A stretch of DNA of 30,167 nt from a virus. A program made the translations under genes and the position numbers. Below, one piece after another: positions 14,206 through 20,457 of this stretch (positions are counted from its first letter, which is position 1; each line of letters begins with the position of its first letter). The stretch spans positions 1 to 30,167 of IMG/VR virus record IMGVR_UViG_3300029266_000174. One strand, given 5' to 3'. Under the pieces are notes generated by a model. It did not search any database. It saw nothing but the letters and a program-made list of their open reading frames with translations, and was not told the DNA's origin.

Positions 14206-14585
14206 TGAAGGAAGCTGATTTGTTTGAGTACCTTTTAGAAAATTGTTATCCTGACTTAGTTAAAGCTAAAAAGAAAATGAGCAGATGGGATTGTTATTCT
14301 CCTGCTACTTTCCACAGGATAGAATTAAAGTGTAGGGCAACACATTATAACACATTAATACTTGAAAGAAAAAAGTACGATGCAATGATTCTAAATTGTA
14401 ATGATAACTTAGACATTCCTATTTATATTAATTCAACACCTAAAGGAATATATAAATTTAATCTATTTGAAATAAAACCTAACTGGGAAGTTAAATATTT
14501 AAAAAAGACTACTACATTTACAAACAATAATCAGATTGCAAAAGAGATTACAATGCTCCCAGTAATTGATGCAGAAATATTATGA
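14205..14585 (+). CDS. Predicted PD-(D/E)XK nuclease, resolvase-like
   Basis: 126 residues. The short core MSRWDCYSP followed by RIELKCRATHYNTLILERKK reads like the D...(D/E)xK active site of small PD-(D/E)XK nucleases (Asp29, Glu43, Lys45 by eye), with the preceding Trp-Asp and the following Y-x-T-L-I-L helix seen in resolvase-like and VRR-NUC-like proteins. It overlaps both neighbours by 1-4 bases. Junction resolution or repair would suit the recombination genes around it. No full fold check was possible; a structural prediction would settle it. Confidence 0.5.
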   Translation: MKEADLFEYLLENCYPDLVKAKKKMSRWDCYSPATFHRIELKCRATHYNTLILERKKYDAMILNCNDNLDIPIYINSTPKGIYKFNLFEIKPNWEVKYLKKTTTFTNNNQIAKEITMLPVIDAEIL

Positions 14586-14914
14586 CAGCAAAAGAAACAA
14601 TGTACAAGAAGTTTGATGTAATGGATGACTTAACATTAACAAGTAACCTTTTGACCATACAAGAAAACGTTTGGAAATGGTGTAAAGCTAAACCAGATAA
14701 TAAAAACTTAAACGATGTAAGAACTGCCATTGTAAAGGTTAGTCTTATATCAAACAAAATGCAGCTGGAAAAGAACAATTATCATTTAGCACTTGAACAA
14801 TACAGGCACGATGCAATAAGGTCTGTACAAAGAGCAAGGAAAGCGGAAGATAAAATATTAGAATTAGAAAAAGAATTATCTATATATAAAAAGAAAGAAG
14901 AACTAGGATTATGA
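14582..14914 (+). CDS. Helical/coiled-coil protein of unknown function
   Basis: 110 residues, mostly helical. It ends in a clear coiled coil (about 78-105: RSVQRARKAEDKILELEKEL) with heptad Leu/Ile/Lys/Glu spacing. The N-terminal part has KWCKAKPDNKNLNDVRTAI. No enzyme motif or cysteine cluster. It starts with an ATGA overlap after the nuclease candidate and ends with an ATGA overlap before the next gene, so it belongs to the early transcript. It may be an interaction or scaffold protein for the recombination enzymes; there is no direct evidence. Confidence 0.6.
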   Translation: MTAKETMYKKFDVMDDLTLTSNLLTIQENVWKWCKAKPDNKNLNDVRTAIVKVSLISNKMQLEKNNYHLALEQYRHDAIRSVQRARKAEDKILELEKELSIYKKKEELGL

Positions 14915-15207
14915 GCGACAGCGTAACAAAATATTTTGAAAGAGAAAACGAAAATATGTATGATGAGTTTATGGCTTTACAATACGCTTGTAATTCAACA
15001 ATGAATATAAATTCAAAAGATGGTATAGTTCAGAACGTTAAAGACCTTTATGAAGAGCGTAGTGAAGTAGGAATCAAAAAGTACAATACAACACTAGAAG
15101 AAAGCACGGAGGGCTTAGAAGCTTTCCTAATACATTTACAGCAAGAGTTGATGGATGCAACTTTATATATAGAAAAACTTAAACAGCTAAACAATGAAAG
15201 AGAATAA
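14911..15207 (+). CDS. Small helical early protein, possible NTP-PPase-like fold
   Basis: 98 residues. The C-terminal half contains RSEVGIKKYNTTLEESTEG, then FLIHLQQELMDATLYIEKLK. A Lys-Tyr-x-Thr-Thr-Leu stretch followed by a helix with E-L-x-D-A and a second helix is reminiscent of all-alpha NTP pyrophosphohydrolases (MazG-type), but the full EExxE...ExxD metal-binding pattern is not complete. I therefore list it as unknown. It overlaps the previous gene by ATGA and the next by 14 bases. Confidence 0.55.
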   Translation: MSDSVTKYFERENENMYDEFMALQYACNSTMNINSKDGIVQNVKDLYEERSEVGIKKYNTTLEESTEGLEAFLIHLQQELMDATLYIEKLKQLNNERE

Positions 15208-15334
15208 ACTAATATGGATGATGAAAGAAGTCCAGCAAATGCAAAAAGTCTTGATGGTAATGATTAGTAGAATAGAAATTATTGAAAAGAAACTATTTGA
15301 AGATGAAGAAGTTATAGAAGAAAAAGAAAAATAA
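15194..15334 (+). CDS. Small helical protein, Glu/Lys-rich tail
   Basis: 46 residues (MKENKLIWMMKEVQQMQKVL then MVMISRIEIIEKKLFEDEEV), an amphipathic helix rich in Met followed by an acidic tail. It overlaps the previous gene by 14 bases and ends at the start of the leader block 15334-15398. Overlap and continuous reading support a gene. The heptad-like pattern fits a coiled-coil dimer. No function recognised. Confidence 0.5.
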   Translation: MKENKLIWMMKEVQQMQKVLMVMISRIEIIEKKLFEDEEVIEEKEK

Positions 15335-15355
15335 TTAAAAATAATTGTTCATAAT
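15334..15355 (+). repeat. Duplicated leader block, copy 1
   Basis: 22 bases that match 19747-19768 at 21 positions (core ATTAAAAATAATTGTT). Each copy is followed by a CCAAAAA tract and, further on, by an A-rich leader with AAACAAAC and an ATG. Here the ATG is 15396. TAAGTTTA at 15370-15377 resembles a -7 box, with TTG at 15345-15347. Probably a promoter region shared by duplication. Confidence 0.55.
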
Positions 15356-15395
15356 CCAAAAAGGTTTTGTAAGTTTACATTATAAAACAAACAAT

Positions 15396-15560
15396 ATGAA
15401 CTACGAAGATTTTATTTACGCACAGTACACACCCGAACAACTTACAAATGTTATAGCAGCAAACAAGCACGATGGAAGCTACTTAGATATGCACGTTAAA
15501 CGTTGTAGGTTAGAAATTATTAAGAGACATTACGAACAACAAGAAGCACTTGAATTATGA
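15396..15560 (+). CDS. Small early protein
   Basis: 54 residues from ATG 15396; an ATG at 15345 would fall in the promoter-like block. The leader TAAAACAAACAATATG matches that of 19824 and 19981. The protein begins MNYEDFIYAQYTPEQLTNVI and ends HVKRCRLEIIKRHYEQQEAL, helical with mixed charge. It overlaps the RecE-like gene by ATGA, so it is probably its translational lead. Unknown function. Confidence 0.6.
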   Translation: MNYEDFIYAQYTPEQLTNVIAANKHDGSYLDMHVKRCRLEIIKRHYEQQEALEL

Positions 15561-16324
15561 TAACACTATTAAATAATGAGGTTTGGAATCAAGAAGAGAT
15601 TCTTACTCAAATGTATGACGATGACTTCTACTATGGTCATCTAGGTAAACACGCTTTAAGTAGCAGCAGTCTAAAAATGATACTTAAAAGCCCTAAGACA
15701 TATAAGTACGTAACTAAGTATGGAGACCCTAGTTCAGACAGTCCAGCTTTAGCAATGGGTAAACTAATACATTGGATGATATTAGAGCCACACAAGATAG
15801 ACAGCTTAAACTTTATTGAATCGTCTACAAAAGGAACTAAGGTTTATAAAGAAGCCAAAGCAATGCACGGGGAAGTGTTCCTTAATAAAGAACGTAGTGC
15901 AGCTGAAAGAGTAACTGATGCGGTTCTAAGAAATGAACAAGCATTAAGATTTCTAAACAAAGCAGATTTTGAAGTACCAGCTGTAGAGATGATAGAAGGA
16001 TTACCATTTAGAGCAAAGGCAGATATTATACAAGGCAATACAATAATTGATTTAAAGACTTCTGCTGACCTTTCTACATTTAAGTATAGTGCAGATAAGT
16101 ATGGCTACGATTTACAAGCATACCTATACACTAAGATGTTTAAAGCAGATGACTTCAAGTTCTTAGTAGTAGACAAAGGAAGTCTAGATATTGGAATATT
16201 TGAAACAACAGAAGACTTCTTAGCAAAAGGTAAAGCAAAGTTTGACAAAGCAGTAGAAACATATAAATACTTCTTTGAAGATGACAACGACTTAGACCAA
16301 TATGTAATGCGAGCAATATTATGA
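15557..16324 (+). CDS. RecE-like (exonuclease VIII) PD-(D/E)XK nuclease
   Basis: 255 residues with the layout of the RecE-like/PDDEXK exonuclease family: ALSSSSLKMILKSPKTYKY near residue 33, ALAMGKLIHWMILEP at 65-78 (conserved Gly-x-x-x-His), then FRAKADIIQGNTIIDLKTS (151-169) containing Asp156, Asp165 and Lys167 as the metal site, and DLQAYLY (185-191) with the conserved Gln. Such enzymes chew one strand to expose single-stranded DNA for annealing. The partner is the ERF protein at 11036. It overlaps the HNH gene by ATGA. Confidence 0.85.
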   Translation: MITLLNNEVWNQEEILTQMYDDDFYYGHLGKHALSSSSLKMILKSPKTYKYVTKYGDPSSDSPALAMGKLIHWMILEPHKIDSLNFIESSTKGTKVYKEAKAMHGEVFLNKERSAAERVTDAVLRNEQALRFLNKADFEVPAVEMIEGLPFRAKADIIQGNTIIDLKTSADLSTFKYSADKYGYDLQAYLYTKMFKADDFKFLVVDKGSLDIGIFETTEDFLAKGKAKFDKAVETYKYFFEDDNDLDQYVMRAIL

Positions 16325-17031
16325 GTTCCAGGTTAGAAGAAGAAAGACCTAAAAGATATAAAAGGAATGGAATTGAGATTGTAAAAGAGAAAACAGAAAA
16401 GCCTATAAAAAACAATAAAATTAAAAATACAATAAAAAAAGGATATGTTTTAAATCAAACCCAAGTTGATTTGTTAAAATCCACAAAACAGAAGAAAGCA
16501 TATAAAAATGTCCGACCGGGTTTTAAAGGTATGTTAACACAAGCTATTAGTAGGAAAAGAATTATTAATAAAAAACACCTTGATGGTATTAATGTAGCTT
16601 TAAAATTTACAGGAGTAACCAATGTATTAAAGTTTAAAAAAAAGCTAAGCCAAAAATCAAGTATTATACAAGTAAAAAGAGAAAACCCTAATCCTTTTGA
16701 AGAAGTATATAGTTTTTCAGAAGATAAACAATATAATGATTACATAAGGTCAGGTCTATGGAAAAGAAAAAGAAGGTATTTATTAAAAAAAAGAGGAGCT
16801 ATTTGTCAAAGTTGTGTATATATACCGAATAAATTAAGTGAATTACACGTGCATCATAGAACATATATAAATATTGGAAAAGAAAAAGAACAAGATTTAA
16901 CTATACTATGTAAAACTTGCCATAAAAACACACACGACAAATATACAATTAAAGAGCTTGAACAATTATATAAAAAAAGTTACGATAAAATAAACAACAA
17001 ACAAAAACAATTAGATTTGAAAAGAAGCTAA
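16321..17031 (+). CDS. HNH endonuclease with long basic N-terminal region
   Basis: 236 residues. The C-terminal ~90 carry an HNH nuclease: LKKRGAICQSC (Cys pair), HVHHRTYINIG, then DLTILCKTCHKNTH with the second Cys pair and trailing His. The ~135-residue N-terminal part is very basic (RPKRYKRNGIEIV, RKRIINKKHLDG) and probably binds DNA; I do not recognise it. It overlaps the methyltransferase start by one base (TAATG), so the two are co-expressed. A homing-type enzyme or a partner of the methyltransferase are both possible. The N-terminal region is unusually A-rich. Confidence 0.8.
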   Translation: MSSRLEEERPKRYKRNGIEIVKEKTEKPIKNNKIKNTIKKGYVLNQTQVDLLKSTKQKKAYKNVRPGFKGMLTQAISRKRIINKKHLDGINVALKFTGVTNVLKFKKKLSQKSSIIQVKRENPNPFEEVYSFSEDKQYNDYIRSGLWKRKRRYLLKKRGAICQSCVYIPNKLSELHVHHRTYINIGKEKEQDLTILCKTCHKNTHDKYTIKELEQLYKKSYDKINNKQKQLDLKRS

Positions 17032-17645
17032 TGATTACAAATGAAGATAATAAGCAGCTAATGGCTAGGTACGAAGATAACTACTTTGACCTAGCAATTG
17101 TTGACCCGCCATACGGAATAAATATAAATGTTAGTATGGGCAGAAGAAAAAACGATAAAAAAAGTAAGTATCATAAATTTGCTGGAGAAGATTCTAAAAT
17201 ACCAAGTGAAGAGTATTTTAATGAACTTTTCAGAACAAGTAAGAATCAGATTATATGGGGAGGTAATTATATGACAGATTTTCTATATCCATCATCTTGC
17301 TGGTTATTATGGGATAAAGGATTTTCTGAAGATGTTAGTTTTGCTCAATATGAATTAGCTTGGAGTAGTTTTAAAACAAGTGCTAAAAAGTATGATTTTA
17401 ATTCAGCGGCAAATAGAAACAGAATACATCCAACACAAAAACCTTTTCAATTATATGAATGGCTTTTAATGAACTATGCTAAAGAAGGGGACAAGATATT
17501 AGACACACACTTAGGAAGCGGATCAATAGCTTTAGCTTGTCATAATTTAGGATATGAACTAATAGCTTGTGAACTTGACAAAGAGTATTACGATGCAGCA
17601 ATCAAACGAATAGAACAACATAAACAACAAATAAGATTATTTTAA
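17031..17645 (+). CDS. DNA N6-adenine methyltransferase, beta class
   Basis: 204 residues. Motif IV DPPY is at 25-28 (LAIVDPPYGI), followed by QIIWGGNYM, the HPTQKP motif (133-138) and motif I DTHLGSGS (158-165) with ALACHNLGYELIACELD. The order IV - spacer - I marks a beta-class amino methyltransferase, which transfers a methyl group from S-adenosylmethionine to adenine (or, less likely, cytosine). It is shorter than many full beta enzymes. The recognition site cannot be read from sequence. GATC is strikingly rare in this genome. It pairs with the HNH gene upstream and sits directly before the DnaA-like gene. Confidence 0.88.
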   Translation: MITNEDNKQLMARYEDNYFDLAIVDPPYGININVSMGRRKNDKKSKYHKFAGEDSKIPSEEYFNELFRTSKNQIIWGGNYMTDFLYPSSCWLLWDKGFSEDVSFAQYELAWSSFKTSAKKYDFNSAANRNRIHPTQKPFQLYEWLLMNYAKEGDKILDTHLGSGSIALACHNLGYELIACELDKEYYDAAIKRIEQHKQQIRLF

Positions 17646-18182
17646 ATGAATAAATTAAGCAAAGAAGTAGTAGTAAACAAAACAGAACTATTAAAATACC
17701 TAATAAAAAAAACTCTTAAAAAAGATGTCAACTTAGTAGGAAGGGAGAACTTATTAGTAGAAGCTAGATTTATATACTTTTACATCCTAAGAAATAAAGA
17801 GAAAATGGTATATCAAAAGATAGCAGATACTGTTGGAATGAATCACGCTTCTGTTTTACACGGATATAACAAAGCAGAGTTGTGGATGGAAAACGATTTT
17901 AATTTTAAAAACAAGTACCTAACAATACTGGCTTCCTATTCTCGATGGGTATATGGAGCTACAGCAGAAGACGAAGTGCTAAAAAAGATTCAAGTTGTTA
18001 AAGAACCAAAAGAGTATATAGAAGACAAGACATTGAGACCAATGAAAAGAATAGCAACAGTTTACACTAAATTACATTCACTAATAGACAAAACACCAGA
18101 AGACAAAGCAGATGACTTACTAACAAGGGTAGAAGCTATTTATAATATGATGCAAAGCGACTTAAAAAGAAAGCGGATATGA
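17646..18182 (+). CDS. DnaA domain IV-like DNA-binding protein
   Basis: 178 residues. Residues about 38-78 (VEARFIYFYILRNKEKM, then KIADTVGMNHASVLHGYNKA) follow the helix-turn-helix of DnaA domain IV: an Arg on the first helix, a degenerate basic loop, and N-H-A-S-V-L-H in place of the D-H-T-T-V-x-H signature that reads DnaA boxes. No AAA+ ATPase domain is present, so this is a stand-alone origin-binding-type module. The C-terminal ~80 residues are helical and unknown. It could direct replication or regulate transcription. The start follows the methyltransferase stop at once. Confidence 0.7.
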   Translation: MNKLSKEVVVNKTELLKYLIKKTLKKDVNLVGRENLLVEARFIYFYILRNKEKMVYQKIADTVGMNHASVLHGYNKAELWMENDFNFKNKYLTILASYSRWVYGATAEDEVLKKIQVVKEPKEYIEDKTLRPMKRIATVYTKLHSLIDKTPEDKADDLLTRVEAIYNMMQSDLKRKRI

Positions 18183-18286
18183 TGGGTTCATTTTTATTAT
18201 TATTTTTATTAGTATGGGTAATTATATTTGCTTCCTTATGGGTTTGGTACGAAGATTACTACAACAACAAAGACAAGGACTTTTAA
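18179..18286 (+). CDS. 35-residue membrane peptide
   Basis: MMGSFLLLFLLVWVIIFASL then WVWYEDYYNNKDKDF: one membrane helix followed by an acidic/aromatic tail. It starts with an ATGA overlap on the DnaA-like gene. Its stop codon shares bases with the late promoter motif at 18285, so it is the last gene of the early block. Function unknown; position and overlap argue for a real gene, while its small size keeps some doubt. Confidence 0.5.
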   Translation: MMGSFLLLFLLVWVIIFASLWVWYEDYYNNKDKDF

Positions 18287-18315
18287 CAAAAGCCTGATAT
18301 TATTATTGTTATAGT
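18285..18315 (+). promoter_or_regulatory. Phage late promoter motif, copy E (terminase operon)
   Basis: AACAAA at 18285-18290, 14 bases, ATTGT at 18305-18309 followed by TATAG. Spacing is identical to the other four copies. Here no start codon lies 11 bases after ATTG; the terminase ATG is at 18335, about 19 bases past the expected start of transcription. This copy shows that the motif acts on DNA and is not tied to translation initiation. Confidence 0.7.
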
Positions 18316-18334
18316 GTATCATTAATGAAATTAA

Positions 18335-18580
18335 ATGATTATGGATAAGAGAAAATTTAACGGTGGTAATAAGAATGCAGGTAGGAAATCTAAATCAGAA
18401 GAGATAGCTTTAATAGAGAAACTAACTCCACTTGAACCATTAGCACACGCTGCTTTATTAAAAGGCTTAGAGAATGGAGACTTTAAATATGTACAGTTGT
18501 TCTATAACTACTATGCAGGTAAACCAAGAGAAACCAAAGATATTACAATAAACGAAGACCTACCATTGTTTATAGATTAG
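18335..18580 (+). CDS. Putative terminase small subunit
   Basis: 81 residues with a basic N-terminus containing GGNKNAGRKSKSEE, then a helical LEPLAHAALLKGLENGDFK and YNYYAGKPRET motif. This pattern matches small DNA-binding proteins placed before the large terminase in phages of this type. It is shorter than classical small subunits (usually 130-180), so it may be only the DNA-recognition part. Start ATG 18335 is chosen because Met1 and Met3 are in frame and it ends one base before the large subunit gene. A tiny frame (MKLNDYG) at 18325-18348 overlaps the start. Confidence 0.6.
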   Translation: MIMDKRKFNGGNKNAGRKSKSEEIALIEKLTPLEPLAHAALLKGLENGDFKYVQLFYNYYAGKPRETKDITINEDLPLFID

Positions 18581-18581
18581 T

Positions 18582-19751
18582 ATGCAGGTAAAGAAAACCG
18601 AAGCACTTACTAAATTAAGAAACCTCAACAGCAGAACTAAGATTGTTAGGGGTGGAACAAGTGCAGGTAAAACTATGTGCATCTTATTAATCTTGATTGA
18701 TTACGCAATAAGAAACAAAGGAAAAGAAATTAGTGTAGTATCTGAATCAATACCTCATCTACGTAGAGGTGCTTTTAAAGACTTCTTAGCAATACTAAAA
18801 GGATTAAATAGGTATAAGGACAGCCAATTAAATAAGAGTACCTTAAAATACACCTTTACAAATGGAAGCTACGTAGAGTTCTTTAGTACAGACCAGCCAG
18901 ATAAACTAAGAGGAGCAAGAAGAACAGACCTATATATTAATGAGTGTAACAATATACCCTTTGATGCTTACCAACAATTAGTAGTAAGAACGTCTGGAAA
19001 CATTTGGTTAGATTATAATCCATCTGCTTTGTTTTGGGTAGACAAGGAATTAATAGGAAAAGAAGATACAGACTTTGTGACACTAACCTATAAAGACAAT
19101 GATTCACTTCCTGAAAACATTGTAACAGAGATTGAAAAGGCAAGAGATAAAGCTAAGACATCTACATACTGGTCTAATTGGTGGAGAGTATATGGACTAG
19201 GAGAAGTAGGAAGCTTAGAGGGTGCTTGTATACCCGACTGGAAAGAGATTGACACAATACCACAAGAAGCAAGACTACTTGGACACGGACTTGATTTTGG
19301 CTACTCGGTAGACCCAAGTACGATTATTTCTTTATACAAGTGGAATAATGCTTACATATACGATGAAGTACTATATAAGAAAGGAATGCTTAACAGGGAT
19401 ATAAGTAGATTCTTAGAATCAAATGATATAAGAGAAAGTATTACGGCAGATAGTGCTGAACCAAAATCAATAGCAGAATTACAAGGTTACGGTCATAACA
19501 TACACGGAGTATCTAAAGGAAGGGACTCAATAGTATATGGTTTAAACCTAATGAATCAAAACGAGATATACGTTACAAGCCGTTCTAAGAACCTTAAAAG
19601 AGAATTAGGTGGTTATATATGGGCAACAGATAAAGAGGGCAACAAGACCCAGAAACCAAGTGGACTACATCCTGATTGTATTGATGCTGCTCGGTACATA
19701 TTAACAGACACTTTAGAGAACCCTAATAAAGGGCAATATTACATTTATTAA
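18582..19751 (+). CDS. terL: Terminase large subunit
   Basis: 389 residues with a full packaging motor. The ATPase has Walker A GGTSAGKT (24-31) and Walker B with catalytic Glu (LYINECN, Glu121). The RNase H-like nuclease has Asp238 in GHGLDFGYSVDP, Asp290 in ITADSAEP and a final acidic pair in HPDCIDAARY. It cuts concatemers and pumps DNA into the prohead through the portal. It begins one base after the small subunit stop. The gene is transcribed from late copy E and ends 18 bases before the promoter of the moron-like cassette. Confidence 0.93.
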   Translation: MQVKKTEALTKLRNLNSRTKIVRGGTSAGKTMCILLILIDYAIRNKGKEISVVSESIPHLRRGAFKDFLAILKGLNRYKDSQLNKSTLKYTFTNGSYVEFFSTDQPDKLRGARRTDLYINECNNIPFDAYQQLVVRTSGNIWLDYNPSALFWVDKELIGKEDTDFVTLTYKDNDSLPENIVTEIEKARDKAKTSTYWSNWWRVYGLGEVGSLEGACIPDWKEIDTIPQEARLLGHGLDFGYSVDPSTIISLYKWNNAYIYDEVLYKKGMLNRDISRFLESNDIRESITADSAEPKSIAELQGYGHNIHGVSKGRDSIVYGLNLMNQNEIYVTSRSKNLKRELGGYIWATDKEGNKTQKPSGLHPDCIDAARYILTDTLENPNKGQYYIY

Positions 19752-19768
19752 AAATAATTGTTAATAAT
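19747..19768 (+). repeat. Duplicated leader block, copy 2
   Basis: 22 bases matching 15334-15355 at 21 positions. Copy 2 overlaps the last five bases of terL and continues with CCAAAAAAG and an AAAAACAAACACTATG leader. Compared with copy 1 it has about 10 extra bases before the CCAAAAA tract, which supply the TTTG of the host-type promoter. Confidence 0.55.
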
Positions 19769-19800
19769 TTTGGTAGTTCCAAAAAAGAATTTTATATTTG
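19769..19800 (+). promoter_or_regulatory. Host-type promoter of the cassette between terL and tail genes
   Basis: TTTG at 19769-19772, 20 bases, TATATTTG at 19793-19800: a full match to the Bacteroidota housekeeping pattern. Transcription would start near 19806, giving a leader of about 18 bases before ATG 19824. It lets the three small genes be read by the host polymerase without the phage sigma factor. Confidence 0.7.
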
Positions 19801-19823
19801 GTGTATAATTAAAAACAAACACT

Positions 19824-19961
19824 ATGATAGCAGGAATAGATTTCAACGAATCAATACAGAACTTTAACAGTTTATATCAACACGAATGCCTAGAGTGTGG
19901 AGCAGAAATAATATCAGAGGGCTATTGTAGTACTCAATGTTCAGATGCAAGTTGGTTATAA
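19824..19961 (+). CDS. Small zinc-ribbon-like Cys protein
   Basis: 45 residues: MIAGIDFNESIQNFNSLYQH followed by ECLECGAEIISEGYCSTQCS. Two close Cys pairs (CLEC and CSTQC) make a treble-clef or zinc-ribbon knuckle likely. It is the first gene behind the host-type promoter and has the AAACAAAC leader. Small zinc-knuckle proteins in such cassettes often bind nucleic acid or host proteins, but there is no direct evidence here. It is too short for usual gene finding. Confidence 0.6.
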   Translation: MIAGIDFNESIQNFNSLYQHECLECGAEIISEGYCSTQCSDASWL

Positions 19962-19980
19962 TAATTTAAAAACAAACGAT

Positions 19981-20148
19981 ATGAAAATACAAGATACAAC
20001 AGAATACATAATGGTTAAGCAATTAACATCTAAACAAAATAGGTCTGCTGTAAAGAGGACAATCTTTCAGGGTCTATTATTATCAGCCTGTCTTTTTATA
20101 GGCTTACATCTATTCTTAAATGCTTTTGTATGGGTGCTAAAGTATTAA
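19981..20148 (+). CDS. Single-pass membrane protein of the cassette
   Basis: 55 residues from ATG 19981; an in-frame ATG at 19945 would fall in the preceding gene. A soluble N-terminus with several Thr/Lys is followed by a basic patch (KRTIFQG) and one membrane helix at about 35-52 (LLLSACLFIGLHLFLNAF). The same AAACAAAC leader is found upstream. Its 3' end overlaps the next gene by 19 bases. Unknown function; a superinfection or host-takeover role is only a guess from its cassette. Confidence 0.6.
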   Translation: MKIQDTTEYIMVKQLTSKQNRSAVKRTIFQGLLLSACLFIGLHLFLNAFVWVLKY

Positions 20149-20369
20149 AGGACTGGGAGATTAAAATGCGTTGCTGGTCAAACGAGGTCTATGTTATTGT
20201 TAATCCAATATCAAACAAATGGAAAAACGGAGGTCAGCCTGTTACATTAACTATAGACTTTCAGAAAACATTTAGAAGAGGTAAGGAAGTATTTGAACAG
20301 AACAGCAAAGAGTTAGAAAATAAGATAGACGAAATATATAGATATTTATACGAGAATAATATTAAGTAA
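20130..20369 (+). CDS. Unknown protein, last of the cassette
   Basis: 79 residues with a beta-type N-terminal half (EVYVIVNPISNKW, GGQPVTLTIDFQKTF) and a charged helix at the end (GKEVFEQNSKELENKIDEIY). It contains one Cys and three Trp. It could start at 20130 (MGAKVLKDWEIKMRC) or at Met13 (20166); both are possible. A terminator begins 21 bases after the stop and closes the cassette. Not recognised. Confidence 0.55.
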   Translation: MGAKVLKDWEIKMRCWSNEVYVIVNPISNKWKNGGQPVTLTIDFQKTFRRGKEVFEQNSKELENKIDEIYRYLYENNIK

Positions 20370-20389
20370 TATTTTTTTTATTATTCATT

Positions 20390-20420
20390 AAGGGGTTACA
20401 TAGATATGTAACCCTTTTTC
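20390..20420 (+). terminator. Terminator of the moron-like cassette
   Basis: GGGTTACAT (20393-20401) pairs with ATGTAACCC (20406-20414) around AGAT, flanked by A and followed by a run of T. A perfect 9-bp stem extends by A-T pairs. It separates the cassette from the late promoter at 20427, so tail genes are not read from the cassette promoter. Confidence 0.9.
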
Positions 20421-20426
20421 TATTTA

Positions 20427-20457
20427 TACAAATCAAAGGTTTTTTTATTGTTATAAT
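20427..20457 (+). promoter_or_regulatory. Phage late promoter motif, copy D (tail operon)
   Basis: TACAAA at 20427-20432, 14 bases, ATTGT at 20447-20451 followed by TATAAT, then ATG at 20458, 11 bases after the A of ATTG. This copy has T in the first position of the upstream box; the rest matches the others in spacing. It lies directly behind the cassette terminator. Confidence 0.7.

Noticed and set aside
14911-15207. Assignment as a MazG-type pyrophosphohydrolase
   Set aside because: The EExxE...ExxD metal pattern is incomplete; left as unknown.
15324-15355. Late motif variant AAGAAA-N14-ATTGTT before 15396
   Set aside because: One box mismatch and a shifted AT-rich part. It belongs better to the duplicated leader block with 19747; kept only as a possibility.
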